Shown here: positions 42,856-52,033 of the stretch, piece after piece | Layout of the letters: each line of letters begins with the position of its first letter | Numbering within the stretch: position 1 is the stretch's first letter | Assembly: GCA_040754815.1 (NCBI GenBank) | Contig: JBFMBX010000008.1 | Span: 1 to 64,000, forward strand | Source of the DNA: Bellilinea sp040754815 | GTDB taxonomy: Bacteria; Chloroflexota; Anaerolineae; Anaerolineales; Anaerolineaceae | Direction: 5' to 3' | Length of the DNA: 64,000 nucleotides | Program-made: the position numbers and the translations under genes | Notes under the pieces: generated by a model | Told to the model about the DNA's origin: nothing | The model's input: only the letters and a program-made list of their open reading frames with translations | Database searches by the model: none

Positions 42856-44080
42856 TTGCTAATCCTGTCAAGGAGCGTTTGGAAAAAAGCCAGAGAAGGC
42901 AAAGCCAGGAAAGAGAGGTTAATAAGGGAAATAGGATGTCCGTATTGGATAATCCGGCAATTTTCGGGATGGCCAAAATCAGCCATGAAATAATGGAGTA
43001 GAATACCCAGATAAGCGGAATCCATTTGGGATTTGACGCGATGAAATACTTGCTGCCGATAAATATTCCCATGAGAATGGGGATTTGATTATACGATAAG
43101 GTGCTGGGCATCAGGAAAACGGAAAGAATCAAGATCAGGTTTAGAAAAATGACATGATGAAGTAATTTTGTCTGATTGTCTTCAAAGCGATTTTCCAGCA
43201 CGAGCCATAGAATCACAATGAAGAAGGCCGTCATCAATAAAACTGGAAAAATTAAATCGGAGGAGATTCCAATTCGTGATAATAAAGTGGTAAGGATATA
43301 AGCCGGTGTCGTGTGATTGTACTCAGAATATTTCTGGAGCTGGAGCAGCCAGTTATTTAGCCAGTCGGGCATAAGAGCAAAGCTTGTTATCAAAAGAATT
43401 ACCGCGGTGATTGAAAAAGCTAAAATTAAGGAATAAAATCTTTTTCTAAAACTCATCAACAATGCAAAGAGAACGATTAACCATGTAAGTTGAGGTTTAC
43501 CGAGCGTCAGGGCCAGCAATATGCCCATTATTACCTGAGATTTATGTTCTGGTTCGGAAAATAAAATTTGATTGAAAAACAGCAACAGTAAGAAACAAAT
43601 CAAAATACTGAAGTTCCCAAGGACGATGCCCATAATTACAGGATACATGGAGAAACCAAGCAAACCGAGAAATTGGGGTTTATCAAAAACCTTGAGGAGG
43701 ATTGTTATTGAAGCCAGAATGTTCAGGCTCATCCATAAAGCCTGTGAGATTGAAATATCCAGCCACGCAAACGGAATCACCCAAAACAACATAAAAAAGG
43801 GGTAGGCAAAAGCCAGTTGATCTTCATCCGGCTTTGCAAGTCGTCCCATAATGTCGAATTGAGCAATTTGAGCCACCTCATCGGAATAAGGATTCGCGCC
43901 GCTAAGTACATACTCCCTTCCCGCAGTGTAGTAAATATAATAATCGGCTCCCAGGATATTGTTTTTGCTGACCAGCCGAATTCCTGCAGCCAGCAATGCC
44001 CACATCGGCAGGAAAACGAGCATTCCAGACAATAGTTTTTTCCACTCAGAGAGGTTCGCAACAGGTTTACTACTTTTCAT
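42842..44080 (-). CDS. GT87/DUF2029-type membrane glycosyltransferase
   Basis: A 412-residue polytopic membrane protein with about ten or more hydrophobic segments. The first external loop has GADYYIYYTAGREYVLSGANPYSD, the acidic pattern expected of GT-C glycosyltransferases of family GT87 (polyprenyl-phosphate-mannose dependent in mycobacteria). It is rich in Ile, Leu and Phe. The downstream MazG-like gene overlaps it by 14 bp, and a small gene overlaps its start by 11 bp, so these form an operon. The donor and acceptor are unknown. Confidence 0.75.
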   Translation of the reverse strand: MKSSKPVANLSEWKKLLSGMLVFLPMWALLAAGIRLVSKNNILGADYYIYYTAGREYVLSGANPYSDEVAQIAQFDIMGRLAKPDEDQLAFAYPFFMLFWVIPFAWLDISISQALWMSLNILASITILLKVFDKPQFLGLLGFSMYPVIMGIVLGNFSILICFLLLLFFNQILFSEPEHKSQVIMGILLALTLGKPQLTWLIVLFALLMSFRKRFYSLILAFSITAVILLITSFALMPDWLNNWLLQLQKYSEYNHTTPAYILTTLLSRIGISSDLIFPVLLMTAFFIVILWLVLENRFEDNQTKLLHHVIFLNLILILSVFLMPSTLSYNQIPILMGIFIGSKYFIASNPKWIPLIWVFYSIISWLILAIPKIAGLSNTDILFPLLTSLSWLCLLWLFSKRSLTGLANAPQ

Positions 44081-44291
44081 CTTGTTGATTACGCTCGAGG
44101 ATATTGAGCGCCATTTGAGCCGATTTTACCTGTTCGGGGTGCCAGCCGGTTTCGGTGGTCATTTTTCGTAAATGATTTAAGACGGCGCGTTTGGAAGGCG
44201 CATCGAGCGTGGAGAAAGCGGCGCGGATTTGCTGCGGGTTGCGGGAAAGAAGATTATCCCAAAAGGTCTGAAGAGGATCGGTGCTTTCCAT
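44070..44291 (-). CDS. Small conserved-looking protein, unknown
   Basis: 73 residues from the ATG at 44291 (MESTDPLQTFWDNLLSR). A longer reading to 44357 would start inside the EF-G terminator and is less likely. Predicted helical, with TLDAPSKRAVLNHLRKMTTETGWHPEQVKSAQMALNIL. The overlap with the GT87 gene argues that it is a real first gene of that operon. No family recognised. Confidence 0.55.
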   Translation of the reverse strand: MESTDPLQTFWDNLLSRNPQQIRAAFSTLDAPSKRAVLNHLRKMTTETGWHPEQVKSAQMALNILERNQQDEK

Positions 44292-44310
44292 TTCTTTAAG
44301 CCTAGCATAA

Positions 44311-44363
44311 AAAAATAAAAAGAGGTTTGCCTGAGCCATCCGTTCTGGCACAAACAAACCTCT
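44311..44363 (-). terminator. Terminator of the EF-G-like gene
   Basis: On the minus strand AGAGGTTTG (complement of 44355-44363) pairs with CAAACCTCT (complement of 44321-44329) and is followed by TTTTATTTTTTT. A strong intrinsic terminator 19 bp after the stop at 44382. Confidence 0.88.
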
Positions 44364-44381
44364 CCGCTTGTGTTGAAAGGA

Positions 44382-46457
44382 TTACTCTTCGCGTTTCTCG
44401 GCCAGTTCTTTTTGGCGCTGGGCTACGATTTCGGCCTGAATGTGCGGGGGCACCATTTCGTAACCGGCCAGTTCCATATTGAATATACCGCGCCCACCGG
44501 TGAGTGAACGTAATTGAGTGGTGTAACGCAGCATCTCAGCCAGAGGAACGGTTGCGTTGATGATTGACCGTCCTTTTTCGGAGGTCATCCCCTGCACTCG
44601 GGCGCGCCGTGTGTTGAGATCTCCCAACACATCACCCATGTTCTCTTCAGGGACGATGATTTGAACATTCATAATTGGCTCATACAGCACGGGGCCGGCT
44701 TCTTTGAAGGCCAGTTTAAAGGCTTCGCGTCCGGCGATTTCGAAAGCAACCGGTTTTGAGTCAACGGGGTGCTCTTTACCATCATAAACTGCCACCAATA
44801 CACCGCGGATCGGATAGCCGGCGATCACGCCTTCCTTCATAACGTTTTGAATGCCTTTTTGGATCGAGGCGGCGTACGTTTGGGAAATGGCACCGCCGAA
44901 TACTTCCCAGGTGAAGTCGAAATCTTTATCGGCCAATGGTTCAACCCGCAGGTGAACTTCACCAAACTGGCCGGCGCCACCGGTTTGCTTCTTGTGACGG
45001 TACATGGCGGTTGCTTTGCGGGTGATGGTTTCCTGGTAGGGTACCTTTGGTTCGCCGATCAGCAGGTTGACCTGGAATTTTGTTTCGGCACGGCGAATGG
45101 CGACATCTATATGCTGGTCACCCATGCCTTGCAGTATGGTTTGCAGGGTTGCCGGTTCGTTATACCACGAAAGGGTCATATCCTCTTCGCAAAGGCGGGT
45201 AAGGGTTGGGCTGATTTTGGTGGAATCGGCCTGTGTTTTGGGGAAAATAGCCACCCGGTAGAGAGCATTGGGGTAATCCGGTATGGGCAGAGTAAGCGGG
45301 TGGTTCTTGTCAACGAGAGTGTTGCCGGTTACGGTTTCAGAAAGTTTGGGAACAACCCCAATATCACCGCTGTGAATGACTTTGACGGGTATGTTTTCTT
45401 TTCCGCGGGGGATGCTGACCGTACCGAAACGTTCTTCCACACCTTTGTTTTGATTCCAGACCCGGCTATCCGAAGTTACCATGCCGGAATACACACGGAA
45501 GAAAGTTTGTTTTCCAACGAATGGATCGGCGGTGGTTTTCCAAACATAAGCCGCCAGCGGGCCGGAGTCTGAAGCGGTTAATTCTTCGGCTTCACCATTT
45601 TTACCCACTGCCTTTACCGGTGAAATTTCGGCGGGGGAGGGGAAGAAATCAACAATAGCATCCAGCAGGCGGAAAATGCCCGTTTCGGTAGTGGCAGAAG
45701 TGGCAAAGACAGGCACAAAACTACCTTGCCGGATAACGGCCTTCAAACCACGAATCACTTCTTCATCGGTCAATTCCCCGCTTTCGAGGTATTTTTCCAA
45801 TAATTCGTCTTCACCCTCGGCAGCGGCTTCCACCAGAGCAAAGCGTGCTTCTTCGGCGGCAGAGCGGTATTCCTGAGGAATATCCACAGCGGTTCTGCCA
45901 TCGCCTTTGTAGGCCTTCATGGTCAACAAATCAATGACTCCCTGAAAACTGGCCTTTTCACCCCACGGCAGTTGTACGGGAATCAGACGGGTTTCGGTTA
46001 ATTCTTGAATGGATGCCAACGCCTTCTGAAAGTTGGCATTATCTCGATCCATCTTATTGATGACCACGAAACGGGGTAAATTAAAGGTGTTGCAGTAATT
46101 CCAGGCAATTTCCGTTCCTACTTCGGCACCGGCCACCGAATCGACAACAATGATGGCGCCATCTGCTACGCGCAGAGCAGAAATGACCTCGCCGATGAAG
46201 TCGGTATAACCGGGTGTATCCAGTAAATTTATTTTTACATCGCGATATTCAACGGGCAAAACGCTGGTATACAGAGAGATTCCACGGCGAATTTCTTCCT
46301 CGTCGAAGTCGGAAACGGTGGTGCCATCTTCCACTCTGCCGAGGCGGGTAGTTGCACCGGTGAGGTGGAGCATGGCTTCGGCCAGCATGGTTTTGCCGGC
46401 GCTGCTGTGAGAGGCGAGAGCAACATTGCGGATAGACTCAGTGGTATATTCCTTCAT
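44382..46457 (-). CDS. Elongation factor G-like protein (EF-G-2 type)
   Basis: A 691-residue translational GTPase with all five EF-G domains. The P-loop is ASHSSAGKT (residues 15-23) instead of the AHIDAGKT of canonical EF-G. The switch I region reads EDGTTVSDFDEEEIRRGIS. G3 DTPG and G4 NKMD are intact. Domain IV (GEVHLRVEPL) and domain V (RRARVQGMTSEKGRSIINATVPLAEML) are present. These changes mark the EF-G-like paralogue group (FusA2/EF-G-2) whose function is unsettled. The main fusA is probably elsewhere. Confidence 0.9.
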   Translation of the reverse strand: MKEYTTESIRNVALASHSSAGKTMLAEAMLHLTGATTRLGRVEDGTTVSDFDEEEIRRGISLYTSVLPVEYRDVKINLLDTPGYTDFIGEVISALRVADGAIIVVDSVAGAEVGTEIAWNYCNTFNLPRFVVINKMDRDNANFQKALASIQELTETRLIPVQLPWGEKASFQGVIDLLTMKAYKGDGRTAVDIPQEYRSAAEEARFALVEAAAEGEDELLEKYLESGELTDEEVIRGLKAVIRQGSFVPVFATSATTETGIFRLLDAIVDFFPSPAEISPVKAVGKNGEAEELTASDSGPLAAYVWKTTADPFVGKQTFFRVYSGMVTSDSRVWNQNKGVEERFGTVSIPRGKENIPVKVIHSGDIGVVPKLSETVTGNTLVDKNHPLTLPIPDYPNALYRVAIFPKTQADSTKISPTLTRLCEEDMTLSWYNEPATLQTILQGMGDQHIDVAIRRAETKFQVNLLIGEPKVPYQETITRKATAMYRHKKQTGGAGQFGEVHLRVEPLADKDFDFTWEVFGGAISQTYAASIQKGIQNVMKEGVIAGYPIRGVLVAVYDGKEHPVDSKPVAFEIAGREAFKLAFKEAGPVLYEPIMNVQIIVPEENMGDVLGDLNTRRARVQGMTSEKGRSIINATVPLAEMLRYTTQLRSLTGGRGIFNMELAGYEMVPPHIQAEIVAQRQKELAEKREE

Positions 46458-46600
46458 GTAACAAATCCTTCTGCATTCCTTGGAATTAACTTGCTTATTT
46501 TAAGTTGTGAGGGATAAATTGTCAAAGTACCTGTGATCTGGTTTTGTCTGCTGTTTCCCAAAAAACCCTGCATATTATATCAGCACCCGCTAAATCTGGG

Positions 46601-46629
46601 GTGACCAAATTGACTATTCGGGCTAGAAT
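46601..46629 (+). promoter_or_regulatory. Possible promoter for a leaderless methyltransferase mRNA
   Basis: GTGACC (46601-46606), 17 bp and TAGAAT (46624-46629), with the GTG start codon six bases after the -10 and no binding site. Weaker than the other leaderless candidates. Confidence 0.4.
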
Positions 46630-46635
46630 AAATTT

Positions 46636-47214
46636 GTGAAAAGATTTTTCCGGCGATTAAGAATCGAATGGAAATATTTCGGGAAGCCTTCATGGGATAC
46701 GGGAGTTTCACCCCCTGAGTTATTGGAGTACCTTGCTTCTCATCCTTCGGGTCGTGCTTTGGATTTGGGTTGCGGCAGTGGCACCAATGTGATGACCATT
46801 GCTCAAGCCGGCTGGGAGGTATGCGGGGTGGATATTTCTGGTCGCGCGATTTCGCTGGCTAAGAAGAAAATTCGTCAACATGGCTTGAAGGCTCATCTAA
46901 AAAGAGAAAGTGTTACGGATTTGCGAACTATAAAAGGGAGGTTTGATTTGATACTGGATATTGGATGCTATCATCAACTTGACCCCGGCGAACGGCAAAT
47001 TTACCATCAAAATATTCACAGGCTGCTGAAAGAAGGGGGGGATTTTTTGCTTTATGCTCACTACAAAAATCATCCTGAAGATTTGCATGGAGTTGATGGT
47101 TTGGATTTGGAACAGTTTTCCATGTACTTACGTCTGATTCGCAGGAACGATGGGCAGGAAAGAAACAAACGCCCTTCGCTGTGGTTGCTCTATCATAAGG
47201 AAACACTTCGATGA
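46636..47214 (+). CDS. Class I SAM-dependent methyltransferase
   Basis: 192 residues with a GTG start. Motif I is RALDLGCGSGTNVMTIA (residues 40-56), motif II VCGVDISGRAISLAKKKI, and FDLILDIGCYHQL is motif IV. The substrate is not predictable; the size and the short C-terminus match small UbiE/TehB-like enzymes. It overlaps the next gene by 4 bp (ATGA). Confidence 0.85.
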   Translation: MKRFFRRLRIEWKYFGKPSWDTGVSPPELLEYLASHPSGRALDLGCGSGTNVMTIAQAGWEVCGVDISGRAISLAKKKIRQHGLKAHLKRESVTDLRTIKGRFDLILDIGCYHQLDPGERQIYHQNIHRLLKEGGDFLLYAHYKNHPEDLHGVDGLDLEQFSMYLRLIRRNDGQERNKRPSLWLLYHKETLR

Positions 47215-47852
47215 AACTAAAAAACAATCTTCTGTTATTGGGTTTGATTATCGGGTTGGGGTTTTTAACCGCCTGTAACGGCCCTTCTCGATCCCTCCAA
47301 TCATTGATTGGAACGCTGACCGCGGGAGAGGTGGTTGAAAATTCACCGAAGGGAGAAATTACCCCAACAGCCTTTGTAAGTCCTTCAAACAGAGAAGAGG
47401 AATTCCCCATCCTTACTCCCCAGCAGCCATGCGCTTTTGTCTGGGCAAGCCAGCCTTTACCGGAAGAAAGCCGGAAATTCCAGGAATTGATGAACGAAAA
47501 AAACCTTGAACACGTTCGGGTTGCGGCTGAAGCCTTTGGTGAAAATTGTGTTGGGGCCGATGGAGAAGTGGTGCGTTTCCTGACTATGCAAACAGATTTT
47601 CGTATAGCCGTAAACGTCAGGGATATTTCTCGAAAAGATGAAATGGGTAACACGGCGGCGGCGGTGCTGCGGGTGATTTTTGAAATTCCGGTGAGCGAAT
47701 TGCCGGGAACACAGCCGGGTTATATTGGTATTCAGTTTACCGATGAACAGAACCAGATTCTCAATTTATGGTTCAAACGAGAACTGGCTGAAAAACTGCT
47801 GGGCAGCGGAGTTGACGGGGAGGATTTGTTTACCGCACTGCAGATGAAATAG
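47211..47852 (+). CDS. Lipoprotein, unknown function
   Basis: A 213-residue predicted lipoprotein. The signal segment (residues 4-20) ends in the lipobox FLTAC with Cys22. The following region is Ser/Pro/Glu rich (to about residue 65), and a folded domain includes CAFVWASQPLPEESRKFQELMNEKNLEHVRVAAEAFGENC. It is coupled to the methyltransferase by a 4-bp overlap, though no functional link is obvious. Convergent with the GNAT gene after 5 bp. Confidence 0.7.
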   Translation: MKLKNNLLLLGLIIGLGFLTACNGPSRSLQSLIGTLTAGEVVENSPKGEITPTAFVSPSNREEEFPILTPQQPCAFVWASQPLPEESRKFQELMNEKNLEHVRVAAEAFGENCVGADGEVVRFLTMQTDFRIAVNVRDISRKDEMGNTAAAVLRVIFEIPVSELPGTQPGYIGIQFTDEQNQILNLWFKRELAEKLLGSGVDGEDLFTALQMK

Positions 47853-47857
47853 ACGCT

Positions 47858-48388
47858 TTAAAACAGCTTTTTTTCCATCCGCCAGGCAGGTTCTTCCACC
47901 ATCTGACGAATACCTTTGTCATCCACATAAGACCAGATGCCCGGTTCGGTTGCAACGATTCGAAAACCCAGTCTGAGGTATAAACGTAAGGCATCGAGAT
48001 TGTTTTTTGCCACGTTGAGTGTGAGGCGTTGAAAGCCGCGGCGGATGAGATCTTTTTCCACATGCCGAACCATGAGGCTGCCCAAGCCGTGGTTTCGGAA
48101 ATCGGGATGAACCCGGAAGGAATATAAGTAAGCGCGGTGGATGCCATCGGCCAATTCTTTGCGGTTGCAGTTCAGTTGAATGAAAACCTGCGCGATAATA
48201 CCATTCTCCGGCAATTCAGCCACCCAAAGAACGGTATAACCCTGTAAAGATCGTTCATAGGCTTCGGCATACACCCGCCGGAAATGAGTAAATTCACCTC
48301 CCCATTCGAGGGCGGGTAAATCCTCTTTGCGAACCGTGCGGATGAGGATGGTTTCGAGCCAGTTTTGGGGTAAGACTTGCGTGGTCAT
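47858..48388 (-). CDS. GNAT family N-acetyltransferase
   Basis: A 176-residue protein with the GNAT fold. Motif A, the acetyl-CoA loop, is RVHPDFRNHGLGSLMVRHVEKDLIRRG, followed by LTLNVAKNNLDALRLYLRLGFRIV. The acceptor is unknown. Its ATG overlaps the stop of the preceding poly(A) polymerase gene (TAATG), so translation is coupled. Confidence 0.85.
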   Translation of the reverse strand: MTTQVLPQNWLETILIRTVRKEDLPALEWGGEFTHFRRVYAEAYERSLQGYTVLWVAELPENGIIAQVFIQLNCNRKELADGIHRAYLYSFRVHPDFRNHGLGSLMVRHVEKDLIRRGFQRLTLNVAKNNLDALRLYLRLGFRIVATEPGIWSYVDDKGIRQMVEEPAWRMEKKLF

Positions 48389-51048
48389 TATGAAATCATT
48401 TGGGGATTGACGAGTTGGTTGAGGAGAGCGAGTTCCTGTTCACGGGTTGATATTTTACCGTCCAGCCAGGCGGCGCGCAACGCCCATAAAATCCGGCGGT
48501 AAACCGGGCCGGGTTCGATTCCCATGGCATGCAGGGTATAGCCGTCAATCATAGGCTGCACTTTCAGCCATTCGGTTGCGTAGCGGTGGAGCAGTTCACA
48601 AATCTCTTTACCGGGGCAAAGGGAAACGATGGCGTAAAGCGCCGGCAGAGGAGCTTCTTCAAGGCGGGCAACAATGCGGCTGGGGGGTTGGTTGACCAGT
48701 TGAGGCAGTTCACTCAACAACCGGTTACCCATCAAAATGGCATTTTGCAGGTGATGGCTCATTTTTAATCGCTCACAAATTGCCTGACTGCTCTCTGGAG
48801 GAAAGGGTATAAACCAGACCATATATGCGAGAGCATGACGCATCGGTTGATTGCCCACCGAATGGGGCAATTGCCAGGATGCATCAAGCTCATCTTTGAG
48901 CACATGAAGTAAGGCTGAGGAGGTTGCGGGATTCCAGTGAAGATCGGGGTGGATGGCTGAGAGCAGATTCAATTCTTCCAGCCGGTTCAGTGCGTCGAGG
49001 GGGTTTTCTTCGGAAAGTATCAGGTCGAGTTCGTGGCGCAGACGGTCACCGGAAACCTGTTTCAACAAATCATGCGCTTCGTTCATCAATTGAAGCGTGC
49101 GGTTTTCGATTTTGAAGTTGAACCGCTGTTCAAAGCGGACGGCGCGCAGCATACGCGTTGGGTCATCCACAAAAGAAAGGGAATGAAGGACACGAATTAA
49201 TTTTTTCTTCAGGTCATTCAACCCTCCCCAGTAATCGTACAGAGTGGCGTAAAATCTGCCATCCAGGCGTAAAGCGAGGGTGTTAATTGTAAAATCCCTG
49301 CGGTGTAAATCGAGTTTGATGCTGCCCCGTTCGACGGTTGGGAGAGCAGTGGGGTAATTGTAAAATTCCGTTCGTGCGCTGATGAGATCCACAGAATCTG
49401 GCAAATCGGCCGGGTTCATGTTTCCTGCGCCGCCCAATTCACTAATGAGGTTTTCCCGTATAGCCGCAATCTGCCACTTTGCCGTTCCAAAACGACTGTG
49501 ACTGGTTACTTTTCCGCCGTATTTTTTTTCCAAAGCCCGTGCCAGTGAAATGGCGTCACCTTCTACAACCAGATCAAAATCAATGGATGGACGTTCCAGA
49601 ATTAAATCGCGCACAAAACCGCCGACAATGTAAATTGGCAAATGATGGTGATGGGCTTCTTCGGCAATGGTTTTCAGCAACGCAAGGCGAGCAGGTGGCA
49701 GAGCCTTTTCTAACCGGTCGGCAAAATTTTTCTTTTCGGGTAAAACGGTTTCCTCTTTGCCAATTTGTTTGAGAAGATCCGTGCGGGTAACGATCCCAAT
49801 GACCTGATGGGTTTGTGGGTCAACAACCGGCACCTGACCCCAACCTGTATCGGCCATCAATTGTTGTAGATGAGGGAGGGGTGTATCTGGTGTAACAAAA
49901 TACTCCCCTGCTTCCATGAGGCTGACTGCCGGAAGGTTCAATTTATGAGCGAGTGCGCGGTCAACAGCCCGGCGGGTAAGCAAACCAACCACACGGCCAT
50001 CCTTAACCACGGGGTAGCCCTCATATCCATAACGCTGCATGAGATGGGCAGCTTCCTGAGCGGGGGTTTCGGGTTTCAGTACGCGCGGGTTACGGGACAT
50101 GATTTTTCCCACCGTGACGGCAGGTTGAACGATCTGCTGGAGTGTTTCTAAAAGTTGGTTCGAAATTTCATCCAAATCCGGCGGCGGTTGGGGTGTTTTT
50201 TCAGCCGTCCGAAGCAACGCCGCGGCTGCTTTTTCGTGACCGCGACCGCCGAAGACGGAGACGGCTTTGGCTACATTGATCCGTTCGGTAGTGGAGCGGG
50301 CAACGATGCGGATACCTTCCATTGTGTTGACAATTATAAAAAGCGCATCAGGATCGAGTAAATCGCGCAATTTATGGGCAACGCTCGAAATTTCCTCATT
50401 GAGGTCACGGGCATCTGCTCGGGCAATGATAATATGCTGGCCGTGAATGTGGACGCTTTCAGCATTTTGAAGCAAACGGTTGTAAAGTTCGCGCTGCTGT
50501 TCAGAAAGCGGCGGATTAAGGTACTCATCCACCAGTTCCAAACTGGCGCCTTGTTCCAGCAAAAAGGCAGCTGCTCGTAAATCGCGGGGTGTGGTACTGG
50601 TGTATGTCAGACTGCCGGTATCTTCATAAATGCCCAGCAGGAGCAACGATGCCTGCAAATGGTTGAGTGGGCCGTTATGATCCTGAATATCTTCGATGAG
50701 CAGAGTGGTTGTTGCACCAACTCGTTCGATGACCAGAGTCCAATTGGGGGGCAAATCTTTGCGGGCTTGATGATGGTCAATGACATGAACATTGGTTCGC
50801 TCGCTCATTCCTTTGAGCGTGATCAGGGATTGAGTATCTACCAGGGTGATTATTTCAATCTCTTCCTGAGGCAGGTCACGCGCTTCTATAAAGGGTAATT
50901 CAGCGCCGTACAGGTTGAGAAAAGCACGAACATTGCGATTTACACGACGGGGTAAAACCGGCAGGGCGCGTTCGTTGAGTATGTGAGCGGCGAGGAGGGC
51001 AGCGATGGCATCGAAATCTGCTTGCTCATGGGTTAAGATCACCTGCAT
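48388..51048 (-). CDS. DHH-CBS-tRNA nucleotidyltransferase/poly(A) polymerase fusion
   Basis: An 886-residue multidomain protein. Residues 1-310 are a DHH/DHHA1 phosphoesterase (HEQADFDAIAALLAA, Asp91-His92-His93 in VIDHHQARKDLP, and FGGRGHEKAAAALL). Residues about 318-440 are two CBS domains (MSRNPRVLKPETPAQEAAHLMQRYGYEGYPVV). From about 465 comes a class II nucleotidyltransferase (IVGGFVRDLILERPSIDFDLVVEGD, with the catalytic DxD) and RRDFTINTLALRLDG. This architecture is known from Aquifex, Thermotoga and other lineages, where it adds A or CCA to tRNA ends. The regulatory ligand of the CBS pair is unknown. Confidence 0.92.
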   Translation of the reverse strand: MQVILTHEQADFDAIAALLAAHILNERALPVLPRRVNRNVRAFLNLYGAELPFIEARDLPQEEIEIITLVDTQSLITLKGMSERTNVHVIDHHQARKDLPPNWTLVIERVGATTTLLIEDIQDHNGPLNHLQASLLLLGIYEDTGSLTYTSTTPRDLRAAAFLLEQGASLELVDEYLNPPLSEQQRELYNRLLQNAESVHIHGQHIIIARADARDLNEEISSVAHKLRDLLDPDALFIIVNTMEGIRIVARSTTERINVAKAVSVFGGRGHEKAAAALLRTAEKTPQPPPDLDEISNQLLETLQQIVQPAVTVGKIMSRNPRVLKPETPAQEAAHLMQRYGYEGYPVVKDGRVVGLLTRRAVDRALAHKLNLPAVSLMEAGEYFVTPDTPLPHLQQLMADTGWGQVPVVDPQTHQVIGIVTRTDLLKQIGKEETVLPEKKNFADRLEKALPPARLALLKTIAEEAHHHHLPIYIVGGFVRDLILERPSIDFDLVVEGDAISLARALEKKYGGKVTSHSRFGTAKWQIAAIRENLISELGGAGNMNPADLPDSVDLISARTEFYNYPTALPTVERGSIKLDLHRRDFTINTLALRLDGRFYATLYDYWGGLNDLKKKLIRVLHSLSFVDDPTRMLRAVRFEQRFNFKIENRTLQLMNEAHDLLKQVSGDRLRHELDLILSEENPLDALNRLEELNLLSAIHPDLHWNPATSSALLHVLKDELDASWQLPHSVGNQPMRHALAYMVWFIPFPPESSQAICERLKMSHHLQNAILMGNRLLSELPQLVNQPPSRIVARLEEAPLPALYAIVSLCPGKEICELLHRYATEWLKVQPMIDGYTLHAMGIEPGPVYRRILWALRAAWLDGKISTREQELALLNQLVNPQMIS

Positions 51049-51124
51049 ATTTATATTGTAACGGAAATTGAGTGGAAGCCCATTAAATCAATTCGAAATT
51101 GGCCTTACGCGTTTAAATAATCTT

Positions 51125-52021
51125 TCAGGGGGAATCGTAAATAATTGCCATATTGTCTAACACCGCGAAAGATTGGAGAAAAGCATCCCAGCTGCGCCAG
51201 TAAACCATAGCACCATCCAGTAAGGTTACACCTCTTTCATCATAGCCAATGATAATGGCGGTATGTTCATTGGGAGCAACTTTTACAACCTCGCCGGTGG
51301 AGGTGGTATAGTTCACGGCATAACCCGGTGATGTGCCAAAAATTATCCAGACAATTACCGGCTGACCGGCGGCAATTTCTGCTTTGATCTGTTCAGGGGT
51401 CAATCCAACCACATCTTCGGCTGGCAAGCCGTAAGCGCGTAAGAGGGCCGCTACCGGTGCAGCATGAACGCCATATGGATTGGGGGGGATTAATCCGCCG
51501 GGACCGTTGGGATTGCCCACAAATCCTTTGTTGGGATCATCTGATGAAGGAAGATTGGCTAAAAATTCAAGTTCCAGAATCGAGACGCCAAAATACGCTG
51601 CCCAATCAACCGCCGAACGGGATTCGCAGGAAAGGTTCAATGTTTGTGGAAATCCGCGAATCCCTTCTATTTTTGTTGAAGATGGAATTTGAGGTACTGA
51701 AATTTCCGTTGGCGGCAGTGTTGGCAGTAGTGTTGGCGGCAGGGTAGGCGAAGGGGATGGGGTAAAAGTGGGGGTTGAAGTGGGAAGGGGTTGAAAGGGT
51801 GTTGGTGTAATGGGATACCCGCCTGCACCGAAATGAGCAACCGCCGCGGGTGAAGAAGCCGGAATGCTACCGACAGTAGGCTGAAAAAGTTTATTGCTTA
51901 TCGTTTGATTGTCAAAATTCAAAGCAAAATAAATGACAAGCAAAATGACGAAAAAAGCACCAATACTCAACAAAGTCAGGGCAAAGATACTGCCTTTGGG
52001 GGCAAGGGAATTCATCTTCAT
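51125..52021 (-). CDS. Membrane-anchored C39-like cysteine peptidase
   Basis: 298 residues. The N-terminal membrane segment (ALTLLSIGAFFVILLVIYFAL) is followed by a Pro/Thr-rich linker (about residues 70-110) and a papain-like domain of the C39_2 family. The nucleophile is Cys132 in LNLSCESRSAVDWAAYFG, the histidine is His253 in NEHTAIIIGYDE, and Asp269 follows in LLDG. It likely faces outside the membrane. A target peptide is not apparent. It is followed on the same strand, upstream, by the NBR1-type lipoprotein 12 bp away. Confidence 0.82.
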   Translation of the reverse strand: MKMNSLAPKGSIFALTLLSIGAFFVILLVIYFALNFDNQTISNKLFQPTVGSIPASSPAAVAHFGAGGYPITPTPFQPLPTSTPTFTPSPSPTLPPTLLPTLPPTEISVPQIPSSTKIEGIRGFPQTLNLSCESRSAVDWAAYFGVSILELEFLANLPSSDDPNKGFVGNPNGPGGLIPPNPYGVHAAPVAALLRAYGLPAEDVVGLTPEQIKAEIAAGQPVIVWIIFGTSPGYAVNYTTSTGEVVKVAPNEHTAIIIGYDERGVTLLDGAMVYWRSWDAFLQSFAVLDNMAIIYDSP

Positions 52022-52033
52022 CGGCGTGGAAAG

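Noticed and set aside
44769..45572. 267-residue plus-strand open frame opposite the EF-G-like gene
   Set aside because: Shadow frame without a binding site or family motifs.
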